Shown here: positions 46,994-55,400 of the stretch, in pieces
Layout: each line of letters starts with the position of its first letter
How positions within the stretch are numbered: the first letter of the stretch is position 1
Source: Grimontia kaedaensis
GTDB lineage: Bacteria > Pseudomonadota > Gammaproteobacteria > Enterobacterales > Vibrionaceae
Length of the DNA stretch: 64,000 nucleotides
Reading direction: 5' to 3'
Assembly (NCBI RefSeq): GCF_023746615.1
Contig: NZ_CP082275.1
Coordinates: 2,790,001 to 2,854,000 of the forward strand
Translations under genes and position numbers: made by a program
Notes under the pieces: model-generated
The model's input: only the letters and a program-made list of their open reading frames with translations
The model's database searches: none
Told to the model about the DNA's origin: nothing

Positions 46994-48373
46994 TTAGCCG
47001 TAAACCAAATCCGGTAACCAAGTCGCCAGTGACGGCCAGTAAGCCAACATCATCAATACCAGAATCTGGATGGCAATAAACGGCATCACACCGCGGTAGA
47101 TATCCATGGTTGAAATGGAGTCCGGTGCCACACCCCGCAGATAGAACAGCGAGAAGCCAAACGGTGGTGTCAGGAATGACGTCTGTAGATTCAGCGCGAT
47201 CATGATGCCAAGCCAAACCGGGTCAACACCCATGGTCAGAAGTATTGGCGCAACAATCGGGATGACAACAAAGGTAATTTCGATGAAATCAAGAAAGAAG
47301 CCCAGCAGGAACAACACCAGCATAACTAAAAGCATCGCGCCAAACACACCACCCGGCAGGCTGGTGAGGAAGTCGCGAACAATATCGTCACCGCCAAAAC
47401 CACGGAATACCAGCGCAAACAGCGACGCGCCAATCAAGATCATAAAGACCATGGCAGTCACTTCTGTGGTGGTACGCATGACTTCCTTGAGGATAGCGAT
47501 GTTAAACATGCGCTTGCTGGCCGCAAGGATGATTGCACCTACGGAACCCACAGAGGCCGCTTCTGTTGGTGTGGCAACCCCTGTCAGAATTGAGCCAAGA
47601 ACCAATACAATCAGCAGTACAGGCGGGATCAGTACGGTCAAAACCTGAACAAGCAACTCTTTGCTTACCTTGCGTTCTTCAGCTGGGATCGGCGGAACAC
47701 GATGCGGTTGGAAAATCGCAACACCAATCAGGTACACAATGTACAGTCCCACCAATACAAAGCCAGGGATCAGCGCACCGAGGAATAGGTCACCGACAGT
47801 AACACTCTCTGGAGAGTAAATACCCTGATCAAGCTGCGCCTGCTGGTACGCCGAAGATATCACATCCCCCAGCAGCACGAGCACGATGGATGGCGGAATG
47901 ATCTGCCCTAGCGTACCTGAGGCACAAATCGTTCCCGTCGCGATACGTGGGCAATAACCACGCTTCATCATCGAAGGCAGAGACAGCAAGCCCATGGTTA
48001 CCACGGTCGCGCCAACAATACCGGTACTCGCCGCCAGCAGCATCCCTACGATAGTTACTGAGATACCCAAACCACCCGCTAATCCGCCAAACACCTGCCC
48101 CATGGTATCGAGCAAATCTTCTGCGATTTTAGATTTCTCCAGCATCACACCCATAAAGATGAACAGCGGGATAGCAACTAACAATTCGTTAGATAAGGTG
48201 CCAGAGATCCGGTTAGGGATTGCCTCAAGGAAGGCTGGGTCAAAAGCATCGGTCACAGTGCCGATGAAAGCAAACAATAATGCCGAGCCACCCAGTGAAA
48301 ACGCCACTGGATAACCTATCAGCAATACACCAAAGGTAAACAAGAAAAGGACCAGTGCGAGGAACTCGGTCAT
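46994..48373 (-). CDS. TRAP transporter large permease (DctM family)
   Basis: The product has 459 residues with about 12 hydrophobic segments. The start LALVLFLFTFGVLLIGYPVAFSLGG and the motif GTLGQIIPPSIVLVLLGD are characteristic of DctM subunits, which form the sodium-driven translocation channel in the inner membrane. The long loop and NLQTSFLTPPFGFSLFYLRG near the end are typical of the larger subgroup that serves 2-oxoacid and similar ligands. It overlaps the small permease gene by four bases. Confidence 0.95.
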   Translation of the reverse strand: MTEFLALVLFLFTFGVLLIGYPVAFSLGGSALLFAFIGTVTDAFDPAFLEAIPNRISGTLSNELLVAIPLFIFMGVMLEKSKIAEDLLDTMGQVFGGLAGGLGISVTIVGMLLAASTGIVGATVVTMGLLSLPSMMKRGYCPRIATGTICASGTLGQIIPPSIVLVLLGDVISSAYQQAQLDQGIYSPESVTVGDLFLGALIPGFVLVGLYIVYLIGVAIFQPHRVPPIPAEERKVSKELLVQVLTVLIPPVLLIVLVLGSILTGVATPTEAASVGSVGAIILAASKRMFNIAILKEVMRTTTEVTAMVFMILIGASLFALVFRGFGGDDIVRDFLTSLPGGVFGAMLLVMLVLFLLGFFLDFIEITFVVIPIVAPILLTMGVDPVWLGIMIALNLQTSFLTPPFGFSLFYLRGVAPDSISTMDIYRGVMPFIAIQILVLMMLAYWPSLATWLPDLVYG

Positions 48374-48936
48374 AGTGCGTGCTCCTCATCGTGGTCTTCT
48401 AATTGTTTGGCCAAGTCTTGGTGGCCTGTTAGTGTCAGTAAAGCTCTCAATGATTCTGCAATACCTTGAATAATCACCAACGCAGGCATCAACAAAATAC
48501 TGGTTTTAAAGATATAGCGCGCATCAACACCACCTGCCTCCTGAGAACCTTCCATAATGGCCCACGAAGCAGAGACGTAATCCCACGCGATATAAAAGAT
48601 AAACAAGCAGGTTGGGAGTAGTAAAAAGAGAAAACCAAAAAGGTCTACCAAGGCTTTTTTCTTTTCACTCATCGGGCGATAGAAAATATCCACGCGCACG
48701 TGAGCACCTTTCAGCAGCGCGTAAGCTGCCCCAAGCATAATCACGTAATTATGAAAATAGAGAACGGACTCCTGCATAAACACTGAGCCCGTGTTAAACA
48801 CATAACGCATCACAACCACCACAAAGGTGATAAGCACAATTGCCAACACGAACCAGGAAACGAAGCGACCCGTCCAATCACTGAATCGATTGATCCCTTT
48901 GATCAGGGAAATCAGAAAAGGAGAAGCGGTTTCCAT
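48370..48936 (-). CDS. TRAP transporter small permease (DctQ family)
   Basis: The product has 188 residues with four transmembrane helices, the DctQ pattern. The segment RYVFNTGSVFMQESVLYFHNYVIMLGAAYAL contains the conserved R-x-x-F-x-x-S/G and E motifs of the larger DctQ subgroup. It pairs with the large permease encoded by the overlapping downstream gene. A terminator-like hairpin separates it from the binding-protein gene upstream. Confidence 0.93.
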   Translation of the reverse strand: METASPFLISLIKGINRFSDWTGRFVSWFVLAIVLITFVVVVMRYVFNTGSVFMQESVLYFHNYVIMLGAAYALLKGAHVRVDIFYRPMSEKKKALVDLFGFLFLLLPTCLFIFYIAWDYVSASWAIMEGSQEAGGVDARYIFKTSILLMPALVIIQGIAESLRALLTLTGHQDLAKQLEDHDEEHAL

Positions 48937-48972
48937 ACAACAACTCTTACTTTTTGTTTTTATGAGGGTATT

Positions 48973-49000
48973 GAAAAAGGCAGCGCCCCGGGCGCTGCCT
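48973..49000 (-). terminator. Intra-operon terminator between the binding protein and permease genes
   Basis: Eleven-base arms AGGCAGCGCCC (48978-48988) and GGGCGCTGCCT (48990-49000) are perfect inverted copies. On the minus strand they are followed by TTTTTC. The hairpin would let most transcripts stop after the binding-protein gene, giving more of it than of the permease. Confidence 0.8.
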
Positions 49001-49008
49001 GTTCAACA

Positions 49009-50118
49009 TTATTGCGGATTACGGGCGTTCAGCATGGCTTGCTCAGAAATGGCATGCCAGTCAATTGCCTGATCTCGGAATGATTTGTAAGAGTCGTAAA
49101 CCTTCTTACTGATTTCATCCACTTCTGCCTGCTCAGCAACCACTTCATCAGCTACTGCTTGCAGTTGAGTCAGTACTTCTTGTGGGTAAGGACGAAGCTC
49201 TACTTTGTGCTCGTTCACCAAGCTTTCCAGCGCTGCGTTGTTGCGCGCAGTGAATTCAGCCAGCATGTCGGCATTCGCTACACGTGTTGCCGCCAGAACG
49301 ATAGATTGCAGATCTTTAGGCAGCTTCTCAAATGCTTGCTTGTTGATCAGCGCTTCTAGCGTTGTACCTGGCTCGTGCCACCCAGGGTAGTAGTAGTATT
49401 TCGCCGCTTTGTGCAAACCAAATGCCAAATCGTTGTATGGACCTACCCACTCAGTCGCATCAATCGCGCCAGATTGCAGAGATGGGAAGATTTCGCCGCC
49501 CGGCAGCAGTACAGGCGTACCGCCTACACGCTTCAGCACTTCACCACCCAGACCAGGGATGCGCATTTTCAGACCCTCAAGGTCAGTGATTTGATTGATT
49601 TCTTTGTTGAACCAACCGCCCATTTGCACACCAGTGTTACCCGCTGGCATTGGGATGACACCAAACGGTTCATAAGCTTCCGCCCAGAGTTCCAGGCCGC
49701 CGCCATTGTAGATCCAGCCGTTCATTTCCTGCGCCGTCAGACCAAAAGGGACTGCTGCAAAAAACTGGCCTGCTGGTGCTTTACCTTTCCAGTAGTAGCC
49801 AGCGCCATGACCCATTTCGGCAGTACCACGAGATACTGCATCAAACACATCCAGTGCACCCACCAGTTCGCCGGCACCGTACACTTTCACTTCCAGGCGA
49901 CCGTCACTCATTTCAGTGATCAGCTCTGCAAGGTTGTTTGCGCCCGTTCCCAAACCAGGGAAGTTCTTCGGCCAGGTGGTGACCATTTTCCAGGTTACTT
50001 TTTCTTGCGCAGCGGGTGCAGCTTCAGCTGCCGCTTCCTGCTTTTGCTCACCACAGCCGGCCATGAACACACTGAGTGCTACTGCGGCGGTGGCGAGGAA
50101 CGAACGACGTTTCAACAT
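49009..50118 (-). CDS. TRAP transporter solute-binding protein, 2-oxoacid (TakP) type
   Basis: The ATG at 50118 follows AAGGAGA and gives 369 residues; homologues do not extend further upstream. The start MLKRRSFLATAA has a twin-arginine-like pair, and the leader ends in FMAGC, so Cys22 may be lipidated. The motif VTTWPKNFPGLGTGA and later WVGPYNDLAFGLHKAAKYYYYPGWHEPG are features of TakP-like proteins, which bind pyruvate and other 2-oxoacids, or lactate in relatives, in the periplasm. The ligand is inferred from family resemblance only. It is first in a three-gene TRAP operon. Confidence 0.9.
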   Translation of the reverse strand: MLKRRSFLATAAVALSVFMAGCGEQKQEAAAEAAPAAQEKVTWKMVTTWPKNFPGLGTGANNLAELITEMSDGRLEVKVYGAGELVGALDVFDAVSRGTAEMGHGAGYYWKGKAPAGQFFAAVPFGLTAQEMNGWIYNGGGLELWAEAYEPFGVIPMPAGNTGVQMGGWFNKEINQITDLEGLKMRIPGLGGEVLKRVGGTPVLLPGGEIFPSLQSGAIDATEWVGPYNDLAFGLHKAAKYYYYPGWHEPGTTLEALINKQAFEKLPKDLQSIVLAATRVANADMLAEFTARNNAALESLVNEHKVELRPYPQEVLTQLQAVADEVVAEQAEVDEISKKVYDSYKSFRDQAIDWHAISEQAMLNARNPQ

Positions 50119-50450
50119 GATTTCAGTCTCCTTGCTCGAAATGGCGGTAACAACAGGCAACGCGGAAAGTTGCAAAAGATAGGTGCAGGCTGCCTGTTCA
50201 ATCCGTGGCAATCTCACTAACTATGCAGTTAATAAGATGTTGCAATAACTTTACTCATTATGCGCCTAGGCAAGTAGCTTCATCACAAGGTAGTTTGAAG
50301 TCGGTCAAACAATGATCAGGTTTTATTTAACCTTCTGATAGATAACTCCCTATGTAGCCTCCTAATTGCCTGCTAGCACTTACTGTTTCTGGGGATTTCA
50401 CCTTGTTTAAAATGCACTAAAAAGCCCCTATTCTCAGGGGCTCAATTTTG
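50119..50450 (-). promoter_or_regulatory. Upstream region of the TRAP operon, with the PepSY gene terminator
   Basis: This 332-base gap carries the promoter of the TRAP operon near 50120-50350 and the terminator of the upstream PepSY gene at 50418-50442. No known operator was recognised. Confidence 0.45.
50418..50442 (-). terminator. Terminator after the PepSY gene
   Basis: AGCCCCT (50423-50429) pairs with AGGGGCT (50436-50442). On the minus strand it is followed by TTTTTA. Confidence 0.87.
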
Positions 50451-51866
50451 TTAACTGAAAGCTTGTTTCAAACTCTGCACACGTCGGAAGATAAGCCAAT
50501 CGATGCATAAAATTGCAACCACTGACAAGCCAGCGAGCGGAAACAACAGACAGATCGCAATCAGGGTTGTCGCTCCGACCACCCAAAAACCATTTCCTGC
50601 CGCAACGGGTGGCGCACCCAGTTTGCGTGAACCGTTCGGACGACGCTTCCACCACATGACACCACCTGTGATAGATATAGCGATAAAGACAAGACAGAAA
50701 AATACATTCAGCACTTTATTGATGATGCTGATATCCCCCTGATGTAACGCAATACCTGCTGCCATCGCTTTTGCCATCCAGTTGTAGTCTGCAAAGGTAA
50801 TATCTGCCAGCACTTCACCACTGTATTGGTCTATATGCATGGTCCTGTCTTGCGTTGGGTCGGTAATATCCCCACTCATGGTGTTAGCCGACAAGGTGTA
50901 AACCCCAGTATCAGACTTCGGAAACTTCATCTTATAGTGGGTAAAACCCACTTCCTTTGCCTTGATTACAACTTGGTCGATGCTCACCGCCGCAGAGTAC
51001 TTACGTTCCACACTTGGTTCAGATGCGCCATGGCCACCGTGATGGGAGGTTGGTACCGGCGTTTGCTCAAGATTCCAAGGCATTTCCTCTTCAGAGCCAT
51101 GATTAAGCATCTTGTGGGTAATCACTGATTCTGGCGCGTTCTTAGAACGTTCCGCTGGGAAGCTTCCCCAAGGCTGAACAATTTTTCCGCCCCAGATACC
51201 TGCCCAGGCAAGACCAGACAATACAAACAGCAGTAATACTACAGAGAACACGCCACCTAGATTGGCATGCAAGTCCCGCATGAAAATGCGGGAACCGCTG
51301 TCGGTTCGAATCTTAAGAAAACCGGCTCGGCTTGCCGCGTCTTTCGGCCACCAGAGGTAAATCCCTGACACCAGAAGCAGAATCATAAAACTCGCTGCCG
51401 TCTCAATCAGCCGGTCACCTAAATCGCCAATCAACAAAGTGCCATGGATATCGTTCGCCAGCTCATACCAACTATCGCTGCGGTCGATTGTCCCCGTGAC
51501 TTCTGCTGTATACGGGTTCACTAAGGCAAAACGGGTTTCACGGCTTGGCAATTGAATGGAAAAACGGCTGACAGTGTCTGCCGTGCGCGCTGGAATAAAT
51601 TGCGTCACCGTTGCTTCTGGAAAGGCCTGATTAACCGCATTGAGCTGTTCAGAAGGTTGCATCACTTGACCGCTGGCCTGAACCGCTAGCAAATCTCCAT
51701 AGCGGGCTGATTCAATCTCATCATCAAACAGCATGACAAGACCAGTAACGCTCAGCATCAACATAAAGGGAATAACGAAAAGTCCGGCATAGAAGTGCCA
51801 TCGCCAAGCAGTGAAATATCGCGCTTTTTGGGCAGGCGCAGCCGCTGTTTTGCTCTCACTAACCAT
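50451..51866 (-). CDS. PepSY-associated transmembrane protein
   Basis: The ATG at 51866 follows AAAGGA and gives 471 residues. The layout is that of PepSY_TM proteins: a first helix with WRWHFYAGLFVIPFMLMLSVTG, a PepSY region, the HGTLLIG segment, helices near ASFMILLLVSGIYLWWP and DLHANLGGVFSVVLLLFVLSGLAW, and a C-terminal pair ending WWKRRPNG. The paired histidines in the helices may bind haem b. Family members next to siderophore receptors act as iron reductases (PiuB-like). Here no receptor is adjacent. A DUF2946 gene lies upstream in the same direction. A PepSY role in reducing a metal substrate is inferred. Confidence 0.88.
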   Translation of the reverse strand: MVSESKTAAAPAQKARYFTAWRWHFYAGLFVIPFMLMLSVTGLVMLFDDEIESARYGDLLAVQASGQVMQPSEQLNAVNQAFPEATVTQFIPARTADTVSRFSIQLPSRETRFALVNPYTAEVTGTIDRSDSWYELANDIHGTLLIGDLGDRLIETAASFMILLLVSGIYLWWPKDAASRAGFLKIRTDSGSRIFMRDLHANLGGVFSVVLLLFVLSGLAWAGIWGGKIVQPWGSFPAERSKNAPESVITHKMLNHGSEEEMPWNLEQTPVPTSHHGGHGASEPSVERKYSAAVSIDQVVIKAKEVGFTHYKMKFPKSDTGVYTLSANTMSGDITDPTQDRTMHIDQYSGEVLADITFADYNWMAKAMAAGIALHQGDISIINKVLNVFFCLVFIAISITGGVMWWKRRPNGSRKLGAPPVAAGNGFWVVGATTLIAICLLFPLAGLSVVAILCIDWLIFRRVQSLKQAFS

Positions 51867-52000
51867 GGTTAGTTTTCCTTTCTCATAAGCAAACACACCG
51901 CAAAACACGCAGTGCATTTTTATAGATGACTTTACTCAGTGGGCTTAGCGCCCTATTTATTTTTGTTCTAGAACACTCCAGCTGTATGTGAGCTCGGAGA

Positions 52001-52357
52001 TCATGAGAGTGAGAAAGGTGGGGCACGGGCTATGGGAGATTCAAACCTTACCCTTTGAGCCAATAAAGAGTAATGCTGATTCCCCACGAACTTGACGTGA
52101 GTATGCGTGTCTGTCGTGGTGAGTGTAAGGTGATGACTAAAAGAGAGATGGCTGAACGGACAAGGCTTTCCATGGTGCTTTCCTTCACCGCTGGTTTCTT
52201 CCCCTTCAACCTGAACCAGCTTAAAGCCATTAACAGTACAGAGTGTTTCCCAGACGCCAGCATTGCTGCCATGGGCATTTATCACAGGCATCAGTGAGAC
52301 CAGCACCCAACTTAAGGCGCTTGCCAACAACATCATTCGTTTAAATGACGCCCTCAC
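52001..52357 (-). CDS. DUF2946-like small exported protein
   Basis: A GTG at 52357, after GGGATGGGT, gives about 118 residues starting RASFKRMMLLASALSWVLVS; ATG codons at 52336 and 52333 are alternatives. One N-terminal hydrophobic segment acts as signal or anchor. The rest is rich in histidine, with CPFSHLSFSHHLT, the Cys/His pattern seen in DUF2946 proteins. That family often lies beside PepSY or TonB-receptor genes and has been suspected of metal binding. It precedes the PepSY gene in the same direction, 134 bases apart. Function unknown. Confidence 0.6.
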   Translation of the reverse strand: MRASFKRMMLLASALSWVLVSLMPVINAHGSNAGVWETLCTVNGFKLVQVEGEETSGEGKHHGKPCPFSHLSFSHHLTLTTTDTHTHVKFVGNQHYSLLAQRVRFESPIARAPPFSLS

Positions 52358-52548
52358 ATACCCATCCCGTCTGTGAATACAAACGACGCAATATATATCA
52401 CTAGGTGTATTGATGCAGTGAGCCAGTACAAAAAGGGAGCGATTGATGTGAGGTATGTTAAAAAACAGGTTACACGCCCGCAAAGATTGGGTATTCCTAG
52501 CAGCTCAAGCCACTCTCAAATCCCTTATCAATCGCTAAGCCGTTAAAT
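52358..52548. promoter_or_regulatory. Divergent region between the DUF2946 gene and metN
   Basis: This gap leads into the MetJ operator and the metN promoter on the plus side. It must hold the DUF2946 promoter on the minus side. No Fur box was seen. Confidence 0.4.
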
Positions 52549-52572
52549 ACACGTTTAGACGTCTAGCCGTAA
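52549..52572 (+). promoter_or_regulatory. MetJ operator of metNIQ
   Basis: Three tandem 8-mers match the met box AGACGTCT: ACACGTTT (6/8), AGACGTCT (8/8) and AGCCGTAA (5/8). MetJ dimers with S-adenosylmethionine bind such arrays cooperatively. The site lies just upstream of the -35 element. Confidence 0.88.
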
Positions 52573-52581
52573 AAATATCTA

Positions 52582-52610
52582 TTGACTTATTTTGAGACAA
52601 TAAATAGCAT
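52582..52610 (+). promoter_or_regulatory. Predicted sigma-70 promoter of metNIQ
   Basis: TTGACT (52582-52587) and TAGCAT (52605-52610) are 17 bases apart and match the -35 and -10 consensus at 5/6 and 4/6. It lies immediately downstream of the MetJ boxes, as expected for repression. Confidence 0.65.
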
Positions 52611-52694
52611 CAAACACCAGATAGCCACAAAAACCCCATAAAAATCGCTATCTTTCTCACCTTTTATTAACACGATTTTTGTCCAGGAAGGCCT

Positions 52695-53729
52695 ATGATC
52701 GAAATAAAACAGGTTAACAAGGAGTTCAAACAGGGTGATCTCACGATTCATGCCCTGCGCGATATTGACCTCCAGATTCCTCAGGGCAGAATTTTTGGTG
52801 TTATTGGTGCATCAGGTGCCGGTAAAAGTACACTGATCCGCATCGTCAACCTCCTGGAACGCCCAACCTCCGGGAAAGTCGTCGTCGACGGCGTTGAGCT
52901 CACCGCTCTGTCTCAATCAGAACTGACCCGCGAACGCCAGAAAATCGGCATGATTTTCCAGCACTTTAACCTTCTTTCCTCACGCACTGTCTTTGACAAT
53001 GTGGCACTTCCTCTGGAATTAGCAGGTAAAGACAAACAACATATTCAACACAAAGTGACTGAGCTGCTGGATTTGGTCGGCCTAAATGATAAACACCAGA
53101 GCTATCCCTCTAACCTCAGCGGCGGTCAAAAGCAGCGCGTGGCTATTGCGCGCGCGTTGGCGAGCGATCCAAAAGTTCTACTGTGTGACGAAGCCACCAG
53201 CGCATTGGATCCGGCGACGACCCACTCCATCCTGAACCTATTGCAGACCATTAACCAGAAGCTGGGTTTGACCATTTTGTTGATCACCCACGAAATGGAC
53301 GTAGTGAAGCGCATCTGTCACGAAGTGGCGATCATTGGTGGTGGTGAGTTGGTAGAAAAAGGCCCAGTAGGTAATATCTTCGCTCATCCTAAAACAGAGC
53401 TGGCGCGCACCTTTATCCGTGCAACGCTGGATCTTTCCATTCCACAGGATTACGAGGAGCGACTGCAACCTCAGAGTGATGGTCATTTACCGCCACTGGT
53501 TCGCCTTGAGTTTACTGGCGCCAGTGTCGATGCCCCGCTTATCAGCCAGGTATCGCGAAAGTTCAATATCGACATCAGCATCCTGAGTTCTGACATGGAC
53601 TATGCAGGCGGCGTGAAATTTGGCCTTATGCTGGCTGAATTCTTTGGCGACGAAGAGAACGTCAACCACGCGTTGACTTACCTAAAAGATCACAACATCA
53701 ACATCGAGGTGCTGGGCTATGTCGCTTAA
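52695..53729 (+). CDS. metN: Methionine ABC transporter, ATP-binding protein
   Basis: MetN powers uptake of D- and L-methionine. The product has 344 residues. The ABC domain has Walker A GASGAGKST at 38-46, signature LSGGQKQR, and Walker B KVLLCDEATSALDP. A C-terminal NIL domain, from about residue 265, binds methionine and inhibits transport when the cell is replete. The ATG follows AGGAAGG. Its end overlaps metI by 11 bases. A MetJ operator stands upstream. Confidence 0.97.
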   Translation: MIEIKQVNKEFKQGDLTIHALRDIDLQIPQGRIFGVIGASGAGKSTLIRIVNLLERPTSGKVVVDGVELTALSQSELTRERQKIGMIFQHFNLLSSRTVFDNVALPLELAGKDKQHIQHKVTELLDLVGLNDKHQSYPSNLSGGQKQRVAIARALASDPKVLLCDEATSALDPATTHSILNLLQTINQKLGLTILLITHEMDVVKRICHEVAIIGGGELVEKGPVGNIFAHPKTELARTFIRATLDLSIPQDYEERLQPQSDGHLPPLVRLEFTGASVDAPLISQVSRKFNIDISILSSDMDYAGGVKFGLMLAEFFGDEENVNHALTYLKDHNINIEVLGYVA

Positions 53730-54411
53730 TATCGCAGCTGTTTCAAGCTGGTTTGCTGAAAACGAACGCCTTGTTGGCCTGTTGATTGATGCTTTGGGCC
53801 AGACCCTGACCATGGTCTTTGTCTCCGGTGCGATTGGTTTCCTGTTTGGTATTCCTTTAGGTGTGTTACTGCACCTCACCAAGCCCCGCGGCCTGTTGGA
53901 AAACGCGGCACTGAATAAATCCATTGGCATCATCGTCAATATTGGCCGCTCAATCCCCTTCATCATTTTGCTGGTAGCCATCATCCCATTCACTCGCTTC
54001 ATCATGGGAACGTCCATCGGTACAGGTGCAGCGATTGTTCCCCTCACTGTCGGTGCGATTCCGTTTATCGCCCGTCTGGTTGAAGGTGCATTGCTGGAAG
54101 TGCCGTCAGGCTTGGTCGAGGCGGCTCAGGCGATGGGCGCAACACCACTACAAATTATCCGCAAAGTCCTACTGCCAGAAGCGCTGCCGGGCATATTGAA
54201 CGGCGCAACCATTACCTTAGTAACGCTGGTGAGCTACTCCGCCATGGCAGGTGCCGTTGGCGGCGGCGGACTGGGTGATGTGGGTATCCGATACGGCTAC
54301 CAACGATTTGACGGTACCGTCATGTTGATCACCGTGGTGATGCTGGTGATATTGGTACAAATGATTCAGTCAGCCGGCGACTATTTCGTGAAGCGGGTTG
54401 ATCACAGATAA
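53719..54411 (+). CDS. metI: Methionine ABC transporter, permease
   Basis: The product has 230 residues with five hydrophobic segments. The coupling loop motif, VEAAQAMGATPLQIIRKVLLPEALPG, is the EAA motif that meets MetN. The segment SAMAGAVGGGGLGDVGIRYGYQRF is typical of MetI. It forms the membrane channel as a dimer. It overlaps metN by 11 bases, so translation is coupled. A 6-bp hairpin (CGGATG / CATCCG, 54417-54435) lies between it and metQ. Confidence 0.96.
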   Translation: MSLNIAAVSSWFAENERLVGLLIDALGQTLTMVFVSGAIGFLFGIPLGVLLHLTKPRGLLENAALNKSIGIIVNIGRSIPFIILLVAIIPFTRFIMGTSIGTGAAIVPLTVGAIPFIARLVEGALLEVPSGLVEAAQAMGATPLQIIRKVLLPEALPGILNGATITLVTLVSYSAMAGAVGGGGLGDVGIRYGYQRFDGTVMLITVVMLVILVQMIQSAGDYFVKRVDHR

Positions 54412-54470
54412 AAAAACGGATGGTGACATCATCCGGATAAATGGAAATTCTATTTTTAGGGAGATACATA

Positions 54471-55283
54471 ATGACTTTTACACTCAAGAAAATTGCTGCA
54501 GCTGTTGGCCTTGCTTCTACTCTGGTTCTGACCGGTTGTGGTCAGGAAGAGACTGTTGATCTGACGAAAGTAAAAATCGGTGTTATCGCCGGTGCTGAAG
54601 AGCAAGTAGCAGAAGTCGCAGCAAAAGTAGCGAAAGAGAAATACGGCCTGGATGTTGAACTGGTGACTTTCTCTGACTACGTCACGCCAAACGCCGCGCT
54701 GGATGAAGGCTCTATCGATGCAAACGCATTCCAGCACAAGCCATACCTCGACCAGCAAATTTCTGACCGCGGTTACAAGTTCGAAATCGCCGGTAACACC
54801 CTGGTTTACCCAATCGCGGGTTACTCAACCAAAGTGACTTCCGTTGAGCAATTGGAAAACGGCGCGCAGATCGCTGTACCAAACGACCCAACCAACCTTG
54901 GCCGCTCACTGCTGCTGCTTGAGCAACAAGGTCTGATTGAAGTGAAAGACGAAGCGGGCCTGAAAGCAACGGTTCTGGATATCACGGCGAACCCTAAAAA
55001 CCTGAAAATCGTAGAACTGGAAGCTGCTCAACTGCCACGCTCTCTGGAAGATGTTTCACTGGCAATCATCAACACCACCTTCGCTAGCGAAATCAACCTG
55101 TCACCAGAGAAAGACGGCATCTTCGTGGAAGACAAAGAGTCTCCATACGTGAACCTGATTGTTGCCCGTGCGAACAACGTGACTGCGCAAAACGTTCAGC
55201 AGTTCGTACAGTCTTACCAGACTGACGAAGTGTACAACGCAGCATCTGAAATCTTTGATGGCGGCGCAGTCAAAGGCTGGTAA
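54471..55283 (+). CDS. metQ: Methionine-binding lipoprotein
   Basis: The ATG at 54471 follows TAGGGAG and gives 270 residues; E. coli MetQ has 271. A leader ends in LVLTGC with the lipidated cysteine, so the protein is anchored on the periplasmic face of the inner membrane. The NLPA family start KVKIGVIAGAEEQVAEVAAKVAKE and the block FQHKPYLDQ are clear. It captures methionine for MetNI. It is the last gene of the operon, ended by a strong terminator. Confidence 0.97.
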   Translation: MTFTLKKIAAAVGLASTLVLTGCGQEETVDLTKVKIGVIAGAEEQVAEVAAKVAKEKYGLDVELVTFSDYVTPNAALDEGSIDANAFQHKPYLDQQISDRGYKFEIAGNTLVYPIAGYSTKVTSVEQLENGAQIAVPNDPTNLGRSLLLLEQQGLIEVKDEAGLKATVLDITANPKNLKIVELEAAQLPRSLEDVSLAIINTTFASEINLSPEKDGIFVEDKESPYVNLIVARANNVTAQNVQQFVQSYQTDEVYNAASEIFDGGAVKGW

Positions 55284-55318
55284 TCGCCGTTAGTTCGAGT
55301 AAAAATTGCTCCCCCATC

Positions 55319-55346
55319 AAGCCCGTGTTCATCACGGGCTTTTTTC
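55319..55346 (+). terminator. Terminator of metNIQ
   Basis: AGCCCGTG (55320-55327) pairs with CACGGGCT (55333-55340), followed by TTTTTC. Confidence 0.93.
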
Positions 55347-55400
55347 TGTCTCGGACAACCTGATACACTGCGTTTCCACAACGGATGACTTTGAGCGAAC

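Noticed and set aside
49375..50220. Open frame of 281 codons on the plus strand opposite the TRAP binding-protein gene
   Set aside because: It is antisense to a clear family member with a good ribosome site and leader. Its product has no family features.
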